In this document: positions 34,335 to 42,030 of the stretch, one piece after another
Layout: each line of letters starts with the position of its first letter
Position numbering within the stretch: position 1 is the first letter of the stretch
Assembly: GCA_934168325.1 (NCBI GenBank)
Contig: CAKPNG010000002.1
Coordinates: 1-64,000, forward strand
Direction: 5' to 3'
Source of the DNA: an uncultured Bacilli bacterium
Lineage (GTDB): Bacteria; Bacillota_I; Bacilli_A; RFN20; CAG-826
Length of the DNA: 64,000 nt
Program-made: the position numbers and the translations under genes
Notes under the pieces: model-generated
What the model saw: only the letters and a program-made list of their open reading frames with translations
Database searches by the model: none
What the model was told of the DNA's origin: nothing

Positions 34335-34532
34335 TTATTTTACTCCAAGTTCTCTTTCTTTAAGAACTGTATAGATACGAGCAATATCTTTACGAACTGT
34401 TTTGATCATTGCTGGATTTTCTAATTGACCAACAGCTTTCTTTCTTCTTAAATTAAATAATTGTTCTTTTAAGGAGTAAATACGTTGATTTAATTCTTCT
34501 GTAGATAACTCTCTAACTTCGCTAATTTTCAT
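34335..34532 (-). CDS. rpmC: 50S ribosomal protein L29
   Basis: 65 residues forming a helical hairpin; LKEQLFNLRRKKAVGQLENPAMIKTVRKDIARI is diagnostic. Sits near the exit tunnel where chaperones and SRP dock. Two bases after rplP. Confidence 0.96.
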   Translation of the reverse strand: MKISEVRELSTEELNQRIYSLKEQLFNLRRKKAVGQLENPAMIKTVRKDIARIYTVLKERELGVK

Positions 34533-34534
34533 AC

Positions 34535-34951
34535 TTATTTAACCTCCTCTTTTTTAATAATTCTAGTCTTGATTGGAAGTTTGTAAGCTGCCATTCTGAG
34601 AGCTTCAACAGCCATCTCTTCTGGAACTCCACCAATTTCAAATAAGACTCTATTCTTTTTAACAACTGCGACCCAGTATTCTGGATTACCTTTACCAGAA
34701 CCCATACGAACTTCAGCAGGTTTCTTTGTTTTTGCTAAGTGTGGGAAGATTCTGATCCAAATCTTACCTTGTCTTTTTGTATATCTACTTAAGACAACAC
34801 GGCAAGCTTCAATTTGTCTATCACTAATATAATTGCCAGTAACAGCTTGGAGACCATATGTTCCAAAGCTAACTTCGTTTCCAGCTTTTGATAAACCTTC
34901 ATATTTAATAATATGAGGTCTTCTATATTTAACTCTTTTAGGTTGTAACAT
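34535..34951 (-). CDS. rplP: 50S ribosomal protein L16
   Basis: 138 residues. MLQPKRVKYRRPH start, IRIFPHLAKTKKPAEVRMGSGKG and PVEYWVAVVK-like segment are canonical. Near the A site and peptidyl-transferase region. One base after rpsC. Confidence 0.97.
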   Translation of the reverse strand: MLQPKRVKYRRPHIIKYEGLSKAGNEVSFGTYGLQAVTGNYISDRQIEACRVVLSRYTKRQGKIWIRIFPHLAKTKKPAEVRMGSGKGNPEYWVAVVKKNRVLFEIGGVPEEMAVEALRMAAYKLPIKTRIIKKEEVK

Positions 34952-34952
34952 A

Positions 34953-35639
34953 CTATTCTCCTTTCTTATTAGAAGCTTTTACTTCTTTAGGATTAATTTC
35001 TTTTTCTCCACGGCAGATCCAAACTTTGACACCAAGTTTACCATAAGTTGTCATAGCTTCACTGACTGCGTAATCGATATCACTCTTTAATGTATTGATA
35101 GCCATAGTTCCTTCTTTATAGCCTTCACTACGAGCGATATCAGCACCGGCTAAACGGCCACTAACTTCAGTTTTGCAACCTTTAGCACCACTTTTTCTAA
35201 CTTGCATAAGAGCTTTCTTTTGAACGATTCTAAAGCTTGCTCTTTCTTCTAATTGTTTAGCAATTTGTAAGCCAACAATTCTTGCATCTAAGTTAGGTTG
35301 TTTAACTTCAACAACATCAAGTTTAAGATTATCGTTTTTAATTAATTTAACTAAATCTTTCTTTAATGCATTGATATTTGCACCATCTTGTCCAATAACA
35401 ACACCAGGTCTAGCAACGAAGATCATTACTGTGACGAGTTGTCCTTTATTAGTTTTCTTTCTTTCAATTTCGATATGTGATAAGAAAGCGTTTCTATCAA
35501 GATGTTTTTCAATATAATTTCTAATCTTATTATCTTCAATTAAGTAATTGGAGTAATCTTTATTGGAAGCAAACCATCTGCTATTCCAATTTTTATTAAG
35601 ACCAATTCTCATTCCTACTGGATTAACTTTTTGACCCAT
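34953..35639 (-). CDS. rpsC: 30S ribosomal protein S3
   Basis: 228 residues. MGQKVNPVGMRIGLNKNWNSRW, the KH domain with VVIGQDGANI (GxxG region) and the C-terminal GKLGVKVWICRGE are diagnostic. Lines the mRNA entry channel. Confidence 0.97.
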   Translation of the reverse strand: MGQKVNPVGMRIGLNKNWNSRWFASNKDYSNYLIEDNKIRNYIEKHLDRNAFLSHIEIERKKTNKGQLVTVMIFVARPGVVIGQDGANINALKKDLVKLIKNDNLKLDVVEVKQPNLDARIVGLQIAKQLEERASFRIVQKKALMQVRKSGAKGCKTEVSGRLAGADIARSEGYKEGTMAINTLKSDIDYAVSEAMTTYGKLGVKVWICRGEKEINPKEVKASNKKGE

Positions 35640-35649
35640 AACTTACTCC

Positions 35650-36243
35650 TTAATTTCTTTCCTTAACTGTGACATAGACATTAGCAAATCTTTTTACTAA
35701 TCCGCTTGCACTACCTTTTGCTCTAGGTAAATATCTCTTCATTTTGATTGAATCACTTGCCATGATTTCAGCAACATATAATTTGTCGCCATTCATATTG
35801 AAGTTATTTACAGCATTTGCGTATGCACTTTTAATTACTTTAGCAACACTTGCAGCAGCTCTTTTATGAGTGTTATTTAATATATCAAGAGCAACATCAA
35901 CATCTTTTCCTCTAACTAAATCAATAACGAGTCTAGCTTTACGAGGAGTAACTTTTACATTGAGTGCTTTTGCACTTGCTTCTGTTCTAAGAGCTTTTGG
36001 AGCTTCAGGAGCTTTTTTAGCTTTCTTAGTAGGAGCTTTCTTTTCTACTTTTTCTTCAGTAGGAGTTACAACTTCTTCTTTAGGCTCTTCTTTAGCAACT
36101 TTCTTAGCTGGAGCTTTTTTAGTTGTAGTAGCTTTTTTAGTAGTAGCTTTCTTAGCAGGAGCTTTTTCTTTTACTACTTTTTCTTCAGTAGAAGCAGCTT
36201 TTTTAGTTGTCTTTTTCTTTGTTTCAGTTTTTACTTCTTCCAT
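35650..36243 (-). CDS. rplV: 50S ribosomal protein L22 with a Lys/Ala-rich N-terminal extension
   Basis: 197 residues against about 110 in most bacteria. The C-terminal 105 residues are a normal L22 (KALNVKVTPRKARLVIDLVRGKD...VKRFANVYVTVKERN). The first 90 are low-complexity: repeated KKAxxxKKA, APAKK and EEKV units, histone H1-like, almost only Lys, Ala, Glu, Thr, Val and Pro. No internal ATG with a ribosome site marks the core start, and GGAGG precedes the ATG at 36243, so the extension is probably translated. L22 reaches into the exit tunnel; the tail likely projects onto rRNA or the surface. Confidence 0.95.
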   Translation of the reverse strand: MEEVKTETKKKTTKKAASTEEKVVKEKAPAKKATTKKATTTKKAPAKKVAKEEPKEEVVTPTEEKVEKKAPTKKAKKAPEAPKALRTEASAKALNVKVTPRKARLVIDLVRGKDVDVALDILNNTHKRAAASVAKVIKSAYANAVNNFNMNGDKLYVAEIMASDSIKMKRYLPRAKGSASGLVKRFANVYVTVKERN

Positions 36244-36257
36244 AATCTAGCCTCCTA

Positions 36258-36569
36258 TTACTTCTTTTTGACTCCAGCAGCAGCCATTGCTGCAGCTTTA
36301 TCTTCAGCATTATTACCGAAGTGGCCTTTATAAGTTCTTGTTGGAGCAAATTCTCCTAACTTATGTCCGACCATATCTTCTGTAACGAATACTGTAATAA
36401 ATGCATGACCATTATAAACAGCAAAGGTGTGTTCAACAAATGATGGGAAAATTGTACTTCTTCTGGACCAAGTTTTAATAACTTCTTTTTTGCCACTAGC
36501 ATTTAAAGCTTCGACTTTTTTCATCAAACTTTCATCGACGAATGGTCCTTTTTTTAAACTACGTGCCAT
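36258..36569 (-). CDS. rpsS: 30S ribosomal protein S19
   Basis: 103 residues. MARSLKKGPFVDESL, TWSRRSTIFPSFVEHTFAVYNG and GHKLGEFAPTRTYKGH are canonical; a short Ala/Lys tail follows. Head of the 30S subunit. Confidence 0.97.
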   Translation of the reverse strand: MARSLKKGPFVDESLMKKVEALNASGKKEVIKTWSRRSTIFPSFVEHTFAVYNGHAFITVFVTEDMVGHKLGEFAPTRTYKGHFGNNAEDKAAAMAAAGVKKK

Positions 36570-36584
36570 TTTATTTCTCCTTTA

Positions 36585-37418
36585 CTATTTACCATTTCTT
36601 CTTCTTACAATTAATTTTGTAGAAGCTTTTTTATTCTTACGTGTCTTAACACCAAGAGCTCTCTTACCCCATGGAGTACGTGGAGCATCACGGCCGACAG
36701 GACACTTACCTTCACCACCACCGTGTGGGTGATCAGTTGGGTTCATTGCGCTACCTCTAACAGTAGGACGTGTACCAAGCCATCTTGTTTTACCAGCTTT
36801 ACCAAGGTTTACTAAGCTATAATCTTCATTACCGACAATACCGATTGTAGCTTTACAAGCACCAAGGATTTTTCTCATTTCGCCAGATTGAAGTCTAACG
36901 ATAACGTATTTTCCTTCTTTACCTAAGATTTGAGCACTACATCCAGCACTTCTACAAAGTTGACCACCTTTTTTAGGAGTTAATTCAACATTGTGAATGA
37001 ATGTACCTTCAGGAATATTTGCTAATAACATAGCATTTCCTGTAACGACATCAGTGATATCACCACTTACGATTTTATCACCAACTTTGAGTCCTTTAGG
37101 TTGAATGATGTAACGTTTTTCACCATCAACATAATGAATTAAAGCGATATTTGCGTTTCTATTTGGATCGTATTCAATTGCGAATACTTTTCCAACTACT
37201 CCATCCTTGTCACGTTTGAAATCGATAATACGGTATTTTCTTTTATTTCCACCACCGATATGACGAGTAGTGATAACACCTTGGTTATTTCTACCGCCGG
37301 ATTTCTTTAAAGTAACAAGTAAACTTTTTTCAGGAGTAGATTTTGTAATCTCCTCGTTAGAGATTGTAGTCATTGCTCTACGAGAAGGAGTATATGGTTT
37401 ATAATTTTTTATTGGCAT
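36585..37418 (-). CDS. rplB: 50S ribosomal protein L2
   Basis: 277 residues, normal. PYTPSRRAMTT start and the C-terminal VRGSAMNPTDHPHGGGEGKCPVG with the conserved His of the peptidyl-transferase region. Intact. Confidence 0.98.
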   Translation of the reverse strand: MPIKNYKPYTPSRRAMTTISNEEITKSTPEKSLLVTLKKSGGRNNQGVITTRHIGGGNKRKYRIIDFKRDKDGVVGKVFAIEYDPNRNANIALIHYVDGEKRYIIQPKGLKVGDKIVSGDITDVVTGNAMLLANIPEGTFIHNVELTPKKGGQLCRSAGCSAQILGKEGKYVIVRLQSGEMRKILGACKATIGIVGNEDYSLVNLGKAGKTRWLGTRPTVRGSAMNPTDHPHGGGEGKCPVGRDAPRTPWGKRALGVKTRKNKKASTKLIVRRRNGK

Positions 37419-37443
37419 AATAATCTCCTATATATAAGTTTAT

Positions 37444-37788
37444 TTATTCTTTGAATAAATCAATTGCTTCGCCACTAGCTATAGTAACGATAGCTTTTTT
37501 AAATCCGCTAATTGTACCTTTATGTCTTGTACCACGTGTAACTTCTTTACTAGGAACGTTTACAACACTGACACCTTTAACATGAACTTGGTAAATTCTT
37601 TCAACTGCGTTTTTAATAGCAACTTTATTTGCATTACCTTTAACAATAAATGTAGCTTTATTTTGTTCTTGAGATAATGACATACTCTTTTCAGTTATAA
37701 GAGGTTCAATAATAACATCGAAGTCACTGAGAGTAGCCTTTGCTTTAGAAAGAATTACTTCTTCTTTCTTTTCAACTTTCTTAGCCAT
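37444..37788 (-). CDS. rplW: 50S ribosomal protein L23
   Basis: 114 residues, with about 20 extra charged N-terminal residues. IIEPLITEKSMSLSQEQNKATFIV is diagnostic. Docking site for trigger factor and SRP at the tunnel exit. Start overlaps the rplD stop by one base. Confidence 0.96.
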   Translation of the reverse strand: MAKKVEKKEEVILSKAKATLSDFDVIIEPLITEKSMSLSQEQNKATFIVKGNANKVAIKNAVERIYQVHVKGVSVVNVPSKEVTRGTRHKGTISGFKKAIVTIASGEAIDLFKE

Positions 37789-38414
37789 TATTTAAGTTCC
37801 TCCTCAATTTTATTAACGTCATCCTTATTTAATATAAGAGCGTGAGTATTTAATAAATCATAAACTGAGATATTGCTATTTGCTCTTAATGTAAGATTTG
37901 CGACGTTATTACTTGCTCTTAATACTAAATCGTCATCACTAACAAGTAATACCTTCTTGTTTTCTAATTTAAGTGCTTTTAATAAAGCAACAATTTCTTT
38001 TGTTTGTCCATTAACTTTTAAGCCATCAACAACATAAATGTTTTTGTGTCCTAAGTTTGCTAATGCACTCTTAAGAGCTAAATCGTGTTCTTTCTTGTTT
38101 TGTTTAATTTTGAAGTTTTGAGTTCCTTTAGGACCGAAGACGTTTCCGCCACCAACCCAGATTGGAGAACGTGTACTTCCTGCACGAGCTCTACCTGTTC
38201 CTTTTTGTCTAAATGGTTTTTTACCACCGCCACTAACTTCTGCTCTTGTTTTTGTTTTAGCAGTTGCTTGACGTGAATTAGCCATATAAACGTTAACAGC
38301 ATCAAACATTACTTGTTCGTTAACTTCTCCACCAAATACTGAAGCGCTAACGCTTATAGTTGAAGTAGCTTCACCGTTTTGGCTATAGACATTTAATTTT
38401 ACTTTCTTATCCAT
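37788..38414 (-). CDS. rplD: 50S ribosomal protein L4
   Basis: 208 residues. Conserved loop region TKTRAEVSGGGKKPFRQKGTGRARAGSTRSPIWVGGG that reaches the tunnel. In gamma-proteobacteria L4 represses the S10 operon through its leader; the structured leader seen upstream of rpsJ makes a similar loop possible but unproven. Confidence 0.97.
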   Translation of the reverse strand: MDKKVKLNVYSQNGEATSTISVSASVFGGEVNEQVMFDAVNVYMANSRQATAKTKTRAEVSGGGKKPFRQKGTGRARAGSTRSPIWVGGGNVFGPKGTQNFKIKQNKKEHDLALKSALANLGHKNIYVVDGLKVNGQTKEIVALLKALKLENKKVLLVSDDDLVLRASNNVANLTLRANSNISVYDLLNTHALILNKDDVNKIEEELK

Positions 38415-38430
38415 AATTTACTCCTTTCAA

Positions 38431-39126
38431 CTATTTAGCTTCTTCTTGTTTAGGAGTTCTGTCGATTAAAGTCTTAATTGCAGGTTCATGACCTGATTGA
38501 GCTTTAACAGCACTTCTAATCATAACAATGCTCTTTTTTGGTCCTGGAATTCCACCAGATACTAATATGTAACCTTTTTCTGCATCAGCTTTAACAATTC
38601 TTTGATTTAAGACAGTTGCGCTTTGGTTACCCATGTGTCCAGCCATCTTTTTGCCTGGGATAACACGGTTATTGCAACGACCATTATTAGCGAATGATCC
38701 TTGTCCTCTATGGTAACCACTACCATGACCTTTAGGTCCTATAGTGTGTCCCCATCTTTTAATGACACCAGCATAACCTCTACCTTTGCTTGTTCCGATT
38801 ACATCTACGACATCGCCAGTATTGAATAAATCAGCTTTGATTTCATTACCGACTTCGAATTTCATCATTTCGTCGCCTTTTAATTCATAAAGGCCAGCTT
38901 TTGTAGCAACACCTGCTTTTTTATAAATTCCTTTTAAAGCATTTGTTACTGATTTTTCTTTTTTATCTTCGTAACCGACTTGGATAGCTTCATAGCCATC
39001 TTTTTCAATGCTCTTTTTAAGTGTTACAACATTAGGTAAGACTTCTACAACTGTAACTGCATACATTGTTCCATCTTCTGCGTATACTTGGGTCATTCCC
39101 ATTTTACGACCGATGATACTTTTCAT
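38431..39126 (-). CDS. rplC: 50S ribosomal protein L3
   Basis: 231 residues. IIGRKMGMTQVY start and KRWGHTIGPKGHGSGYHRGQGS, GKKMAGHMGNQ segments are diagnostic. A short Lys/Glu tail closes it. Primary large-subunit assembly protein. Confidence 0.97.
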   Translation of the reverse strand: MKSIIGRKMGMTQVYAEDGTMYAVTVVEVLPNVVTLKKSIEKDGYEAIQVGYEDKKEKSVTNALKGIYKKAGVATKAGLYELKGDEMMKFEVGNEIKADLFNTGDVVDVIGTSKGRGYAGVIKRWGHTIGPKGHGSGYHRGQGSFANNGRCNNRVIPGKKMAGHMGNQSATVLNQRIVKADAEKGYILVSGGIPGPKKSIVMIRSAVKAQSGHEPAIKTLIDRTPKQEEAK

Positions 39127-39140
39127 TGCTCTTACCTCCC

Positions 39141-39452
39141 TTATAACTTAATATCAATATCAACACCGCTTGGAAGATCTAATCTTTTTAAAGCTTCGAT
39201 TGTATCATTTGTTGGATGAGTGATATCGATGATTCTCTTATGTGTTCTAATTTCGAATTGTTCACGAGAATCTTTGTATTTGTGAACAGCTCTTAAGATT
39301 GTGTAGACTTGTTTTTCCGTTGGAAGTGGAATTGGTCCGACTACACCTGCACCAGTCTTAGTAATTGCGCCAACAATCTTTTCAACTGCAAAGTCTAATA
39401 CTTTGTGGTCATAAGCTTGGAGACGAACTCTAATCTTTTTTACTTTTGCCAT
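39141..39452 (-). CDS. rpsJ: 30S ribosomal protein S10
   Basis: 103 residues, normal. KIRVRLQAYDHKVLDFAVEKIV and TRIIDITHPT-like C-terminal half are canonical. Besides the 30S subunit, S10 binds NusG/NusB in antitermination. First gene of the operon, with AAAGGAG before the ATG. Confidence 0.98.
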   Translation of the reverse strand: MAKVKKIRVRLQAYDHKVLDFAVEKIVGAITKTGAGVVGPIPLPTEKQVYTILRAVHKYKDSREQFEIRTHKRIIDITHPTNDTIEALKRLDLPSGVDIDIKL

Positions 39453-39578
39453 GAATTTCTCCTTTCATTTTTTAAACAGGCTCAATTTTGCTCCTTGTAA
39501 GTTACCTGATCACCATTCATGACAACGCCTGTTGGTGTATCAGCAATCTTCCAAATCAATGCAAACGCCAGTGAGTAA
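39453..39578 (-). promoter_or_regulatory. S10 operon 5' leader, structured
   Basis: About 120 bases between the promoter and rpsJ. Its GC content is clearly higher than the flanking AT-rich sequence. AACAGGC at 39475-39481 is complementary to GCCTGTT at 39527-39533, closing a long hairpin that ends near the ribosome site region. A 12-codon open frame with an ATG near 39520 ends at a TGA before the distal arm, and the same frame is open upstream for 30 more codons. Candidate autoregulatory leader; mechanism unknown. Confidence 0.45.
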
Positions 39579-39607
39579 ATAATACAATTATATATATAAT
39601 ATGTCAA
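39579..39607 (-). promoter_or_regulatory. Promoter of the S10-spc-alpha operon
   Basis: Minus strand TTGACA (39607-39602), 17-bp spacer, TATTAT (39584-39579). Perfect -35 and five of six -10 bases, matching strong sigma-A promoters. Confidence 0.88.
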
Positions 39608-39845
39608 ATACTTTTTTAACTATTTTTTAACTTATTTTATCGATGCTTTTTTAGACTAATTTTTAATAAAAATCGATAAAATTTTTGAGTTTTTTGCCTT
39701 GTTAATTCTAACTATTTTAAAGTTAAATTTCAATGCATTTTATTGTAAAGTTTTACTTTGAATAAACATTTTTAAATGACAAAAAATTAATGGGATCTTT
39801 ACAGATCAAGCAAAACGTGATCTAATAGATTGAGAGGGTTAAAAT
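39608..39845. other. Intergenic region between the S10 promoter and the AIPR gene
   Basis: AT-rich. Contains a 10-bp perfect inverted repeat, TTTTATCGAT at 39635-39644 and ATCGATAAAA at 39672-39681, with a 27-base spacer. Close to the AIPR start are nested GATC-containing dyads (AGATCA and TGATCT nine bases apart), then GAGAGGG as ribosome site. No confident promoter could be set. Confidence 0.4.
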
Positions 39846-41969
39846 ATGAATTTACTTGAATATTATAATAAACTACCAGAAGACATCATTTCTAACGATG
39901 AGGTAGATGAAGTTAAATTAACTAAGTTATATGTTTATAACTATGAATACGGGAATAATGATGCATATATTGAGGATTTATTAGATTCTATAACTTATAC
40001 TAGAGATGAAAAAGAGCATAATAACTTTATCGATGCAATTTATATTGATCAATATAACGATGATACTCCAATTGAATTATTAACTACTATTTGTTTTTAT
40101 AATTCTAAAGCATTTAATTTAAGCGAAATATTTAAAAGAATTGATTATATAAGTTCTACTATTGATAATTTGAATGGTCATAGATATTTAGATAACAATA
40201 AGATTTATAATAAAATTGAAAATTTAAGAGGCAGTAAAGAATACGATAACGAAATAAATAAATTTACTATCAAAGTAATTACTGATATTGATTTACCAAG
40301 TGAAGAAAAATATTATGCTAAACAAAAAATTAGTAATTATTGTGTAAATAAAAATATTATTGATGTATCAATACAATTTTCTAGTGATATTGAACTAGCT
40401 ATTAGAAGTAATATTGAGCCATTTGATTTTGTCAATGAAAGTTCTTTTAATGTTGATAATAGTAACAACTATTTAAAATATTCTAATAACTGTATTGTAT
40501 GTAATATCAGTGCTAAATCTATAAAAGATAATTGGGAAAAATATCAAAATAAATTACTAGCTATGAATTTAAGATATTACATCAAAAATGATAATATTGA
40601 TAAAAAAATTGAAGATTCTATCCAAAAAGATCCTGGTAATTTCTATTATTATAATAATGGTATGATCATTGTTTGTGATGATTTTGAACTTAATAATAAT
40701 AAAATAAAGTTAAAGAAATTTTCTATTGTTAATGGTGGTCAAACTACTAGAATGATTGGTGAAGTTCCTTTTAATACTGACTTTTATGTAGTAGCAAAAA
40801 TAATTAAAAATACATATGAAGATGAAGAAAATAAAAATGAATTTATAGCAAATATAGCTGAAGCTAGTAATACTCAAAAACCAATTAAATCTAAAGATGT
40901 TATCGCAAATCGTAAAGAGCAAAGAATGTTACAATCATTATTTAATAAAAATGATATGTTTATCGAGATTAAGCGTGGTGATAAACCAGATGCTACACGT
41001 ATTAAAGAAAAATATCAAAAAACTAAAAATAATGAATTGGCTCAAGACTTATATTCATTTATATATCTTCAACCTGGACCAGCTCATAATAATGTCAGTA
41101 GAATACTAGAACAAAAAGAAAAATATGATCTATTTTTTGTTAAAAATCATTATGAATTCCCATTACTAAAAGATGTCATTTTTTTAGAAAAAGCCTACAA
41201 AGACTATATTATTTTTAAGAAAAAGCATAGCGAAGATCTTAAATCAAATTATCCTTCAATTATTAAAACTGGTATCTTCTATTTTATGTCAACGATAGGT
41301 TTATTCTTAAAACTTATTTATAATGATGAATATAAAAATGAATTAAATAAAAGAAGAAACACTTCTACTCATGATTTATTATTAACAACTAAAGCTTTTA
41401 ATAATAACTTTATTAAAGAAGAAACTTATCAAGATTTTAGTAAAAATATGAGAAGCTTATTTGATTTTATTTTTAATAATTATATTGCTTCTAGTTACGA
41501 TATGATGAGCGAAGGTAAAAATCTAGCAGGTAGTAACTTTACTAAAACTAATACAGGTTTTAATAATTATATAGTTAGACAAATTGAAAGAGAAATATTT
41601 GATATAAAGAACAATGATAATTTAAATTTAGTTAAATCTTATTTTTTAGATATTAGTGAAGATCAAAAAAATAATAATATTGATACCTTTATAGATTATT
41701 ATAAAAGCGAATTAAATAAAGATGATAGTGAACTTGATTCTATAGATCAAAAAAAGAATCAAGATTTGCAAAATGAATTGTTCTTATATAGAGACAAAAC
41801 TTCTAAAGAAAAGCGTATATTACCTAATAAAATATTTACTGATAATCAAATTATAAAATTAGTCAATAATAAACCTACTGATTCATATCAATTATGTAAA
41901 ATTTTAAGTAAAGATAAATATCAACTATTCGGTGAAGAAATATTAGATATTATCAGAAAATATCTATAA
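39846..41969 (+). CDS. AIPR family (abortive infection phage resistance) protein
   Basis: 707 residues. The central region has the AIPR hallmarks: NFYYYNNGMIIVCDDF at 265-280 and IVNGGQTT at 294-301, followed by FYVVAKII and an Asn-containing N-I-A-E-A-S-N-T-Q-K segment. AIPR proteins occur in phage-defence settings, some in abortive infection and some linked to modification-dependent restriction; the biochemical activity is not well established. Alone between a housekeeping operon and exported proteins, with very AT-rich codon use, it looks horizontally acquired. GAGAGGG precedes the ATG. Confidence 0.8.
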   Translation: MNLLEYYNKLPEDIISNDEVDEVKLTKLYVYNYEYGNNDAYIEDLLDSITYTRDEKEHNNFIDAIYIDQYNDDTPIELLTTICFYNSKAFNLSEIFKRIDYISSTIDNLNGHRYLDNNKIYNKIENLRGSKEYDNEINKFTIKVITDIDLPSEEKYYAKQKISNYCVNKNIIDVSIQFSSDIELAIRSNIEPFDFVNESSFNVDNSNNYLKYSNNCIVCNISAKSIKDNWEKYQNKLLAMNLRYYIKNDNIDKKIEDSIQKDPGNFYYYNNGMIIVCDDFELNNNKIKLKKFSIVNGGQTTRMIGEVPFNTDFYVVAKIIKNTYEDEENKNEFIANIAEASNTQKPIKSKDVIANRKEQRMLQSLFNKNDMFIEIKRGDKPDATRIKEKYQKTKNNELAQDLYSFIYLQPGPAHNNVSRILEQKEKYDLFFVKNHYEFPLLKDVIFLEKAYKDYIIFKKKHSEDLKSNYPSIIKTGIFYFMSTIGLFLKLIYNDEYKNELNKRRNTSTHDLLLTTKAFNNNFIKEETYQDFSKNMRSLFDFIFNNYIASSYDMMSEGKNLAGSNFTKTNTGFNNYIVRQIEREIFDIKNNDNLNLVKSYFLDISEDQKNNNIDTFIDYYKSELNKDDSELDSIDQKKNQDLQNELFLYRDKTSKEKRILPNKIFTDNQIIKLVNNKPTDSYQLCKILSKDKYQLFGEEILDIIRKYL

Positions 41970-41994
41970 TTATATTGATTATTACATTCTTATT

Positions 41995-42030
41995 AAAAGT
42001 ATAAGTTCTACTAAAAGAATTTATACTTTT
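41995..42030. terminator. Bidirectional terminator between the AIPR gene and the exported-protein operon
   Basis: AAAAGTATAA and TTATACTTTT form a perfect 10-bp stem with a 16-base loop and T-tract. It overlaps the last codons of the convergent minus-strand gene. Confidence 0.75.

Noticed and set aside
35870..36250. Plus-strand open frame of 126 codons antisense to rplV.
   Set aside because: It is a shadow of the Lys/Ala-rich extension; its Phe/Val/Ala-rich composition mirrors those codons. No ribosome site or promoter.
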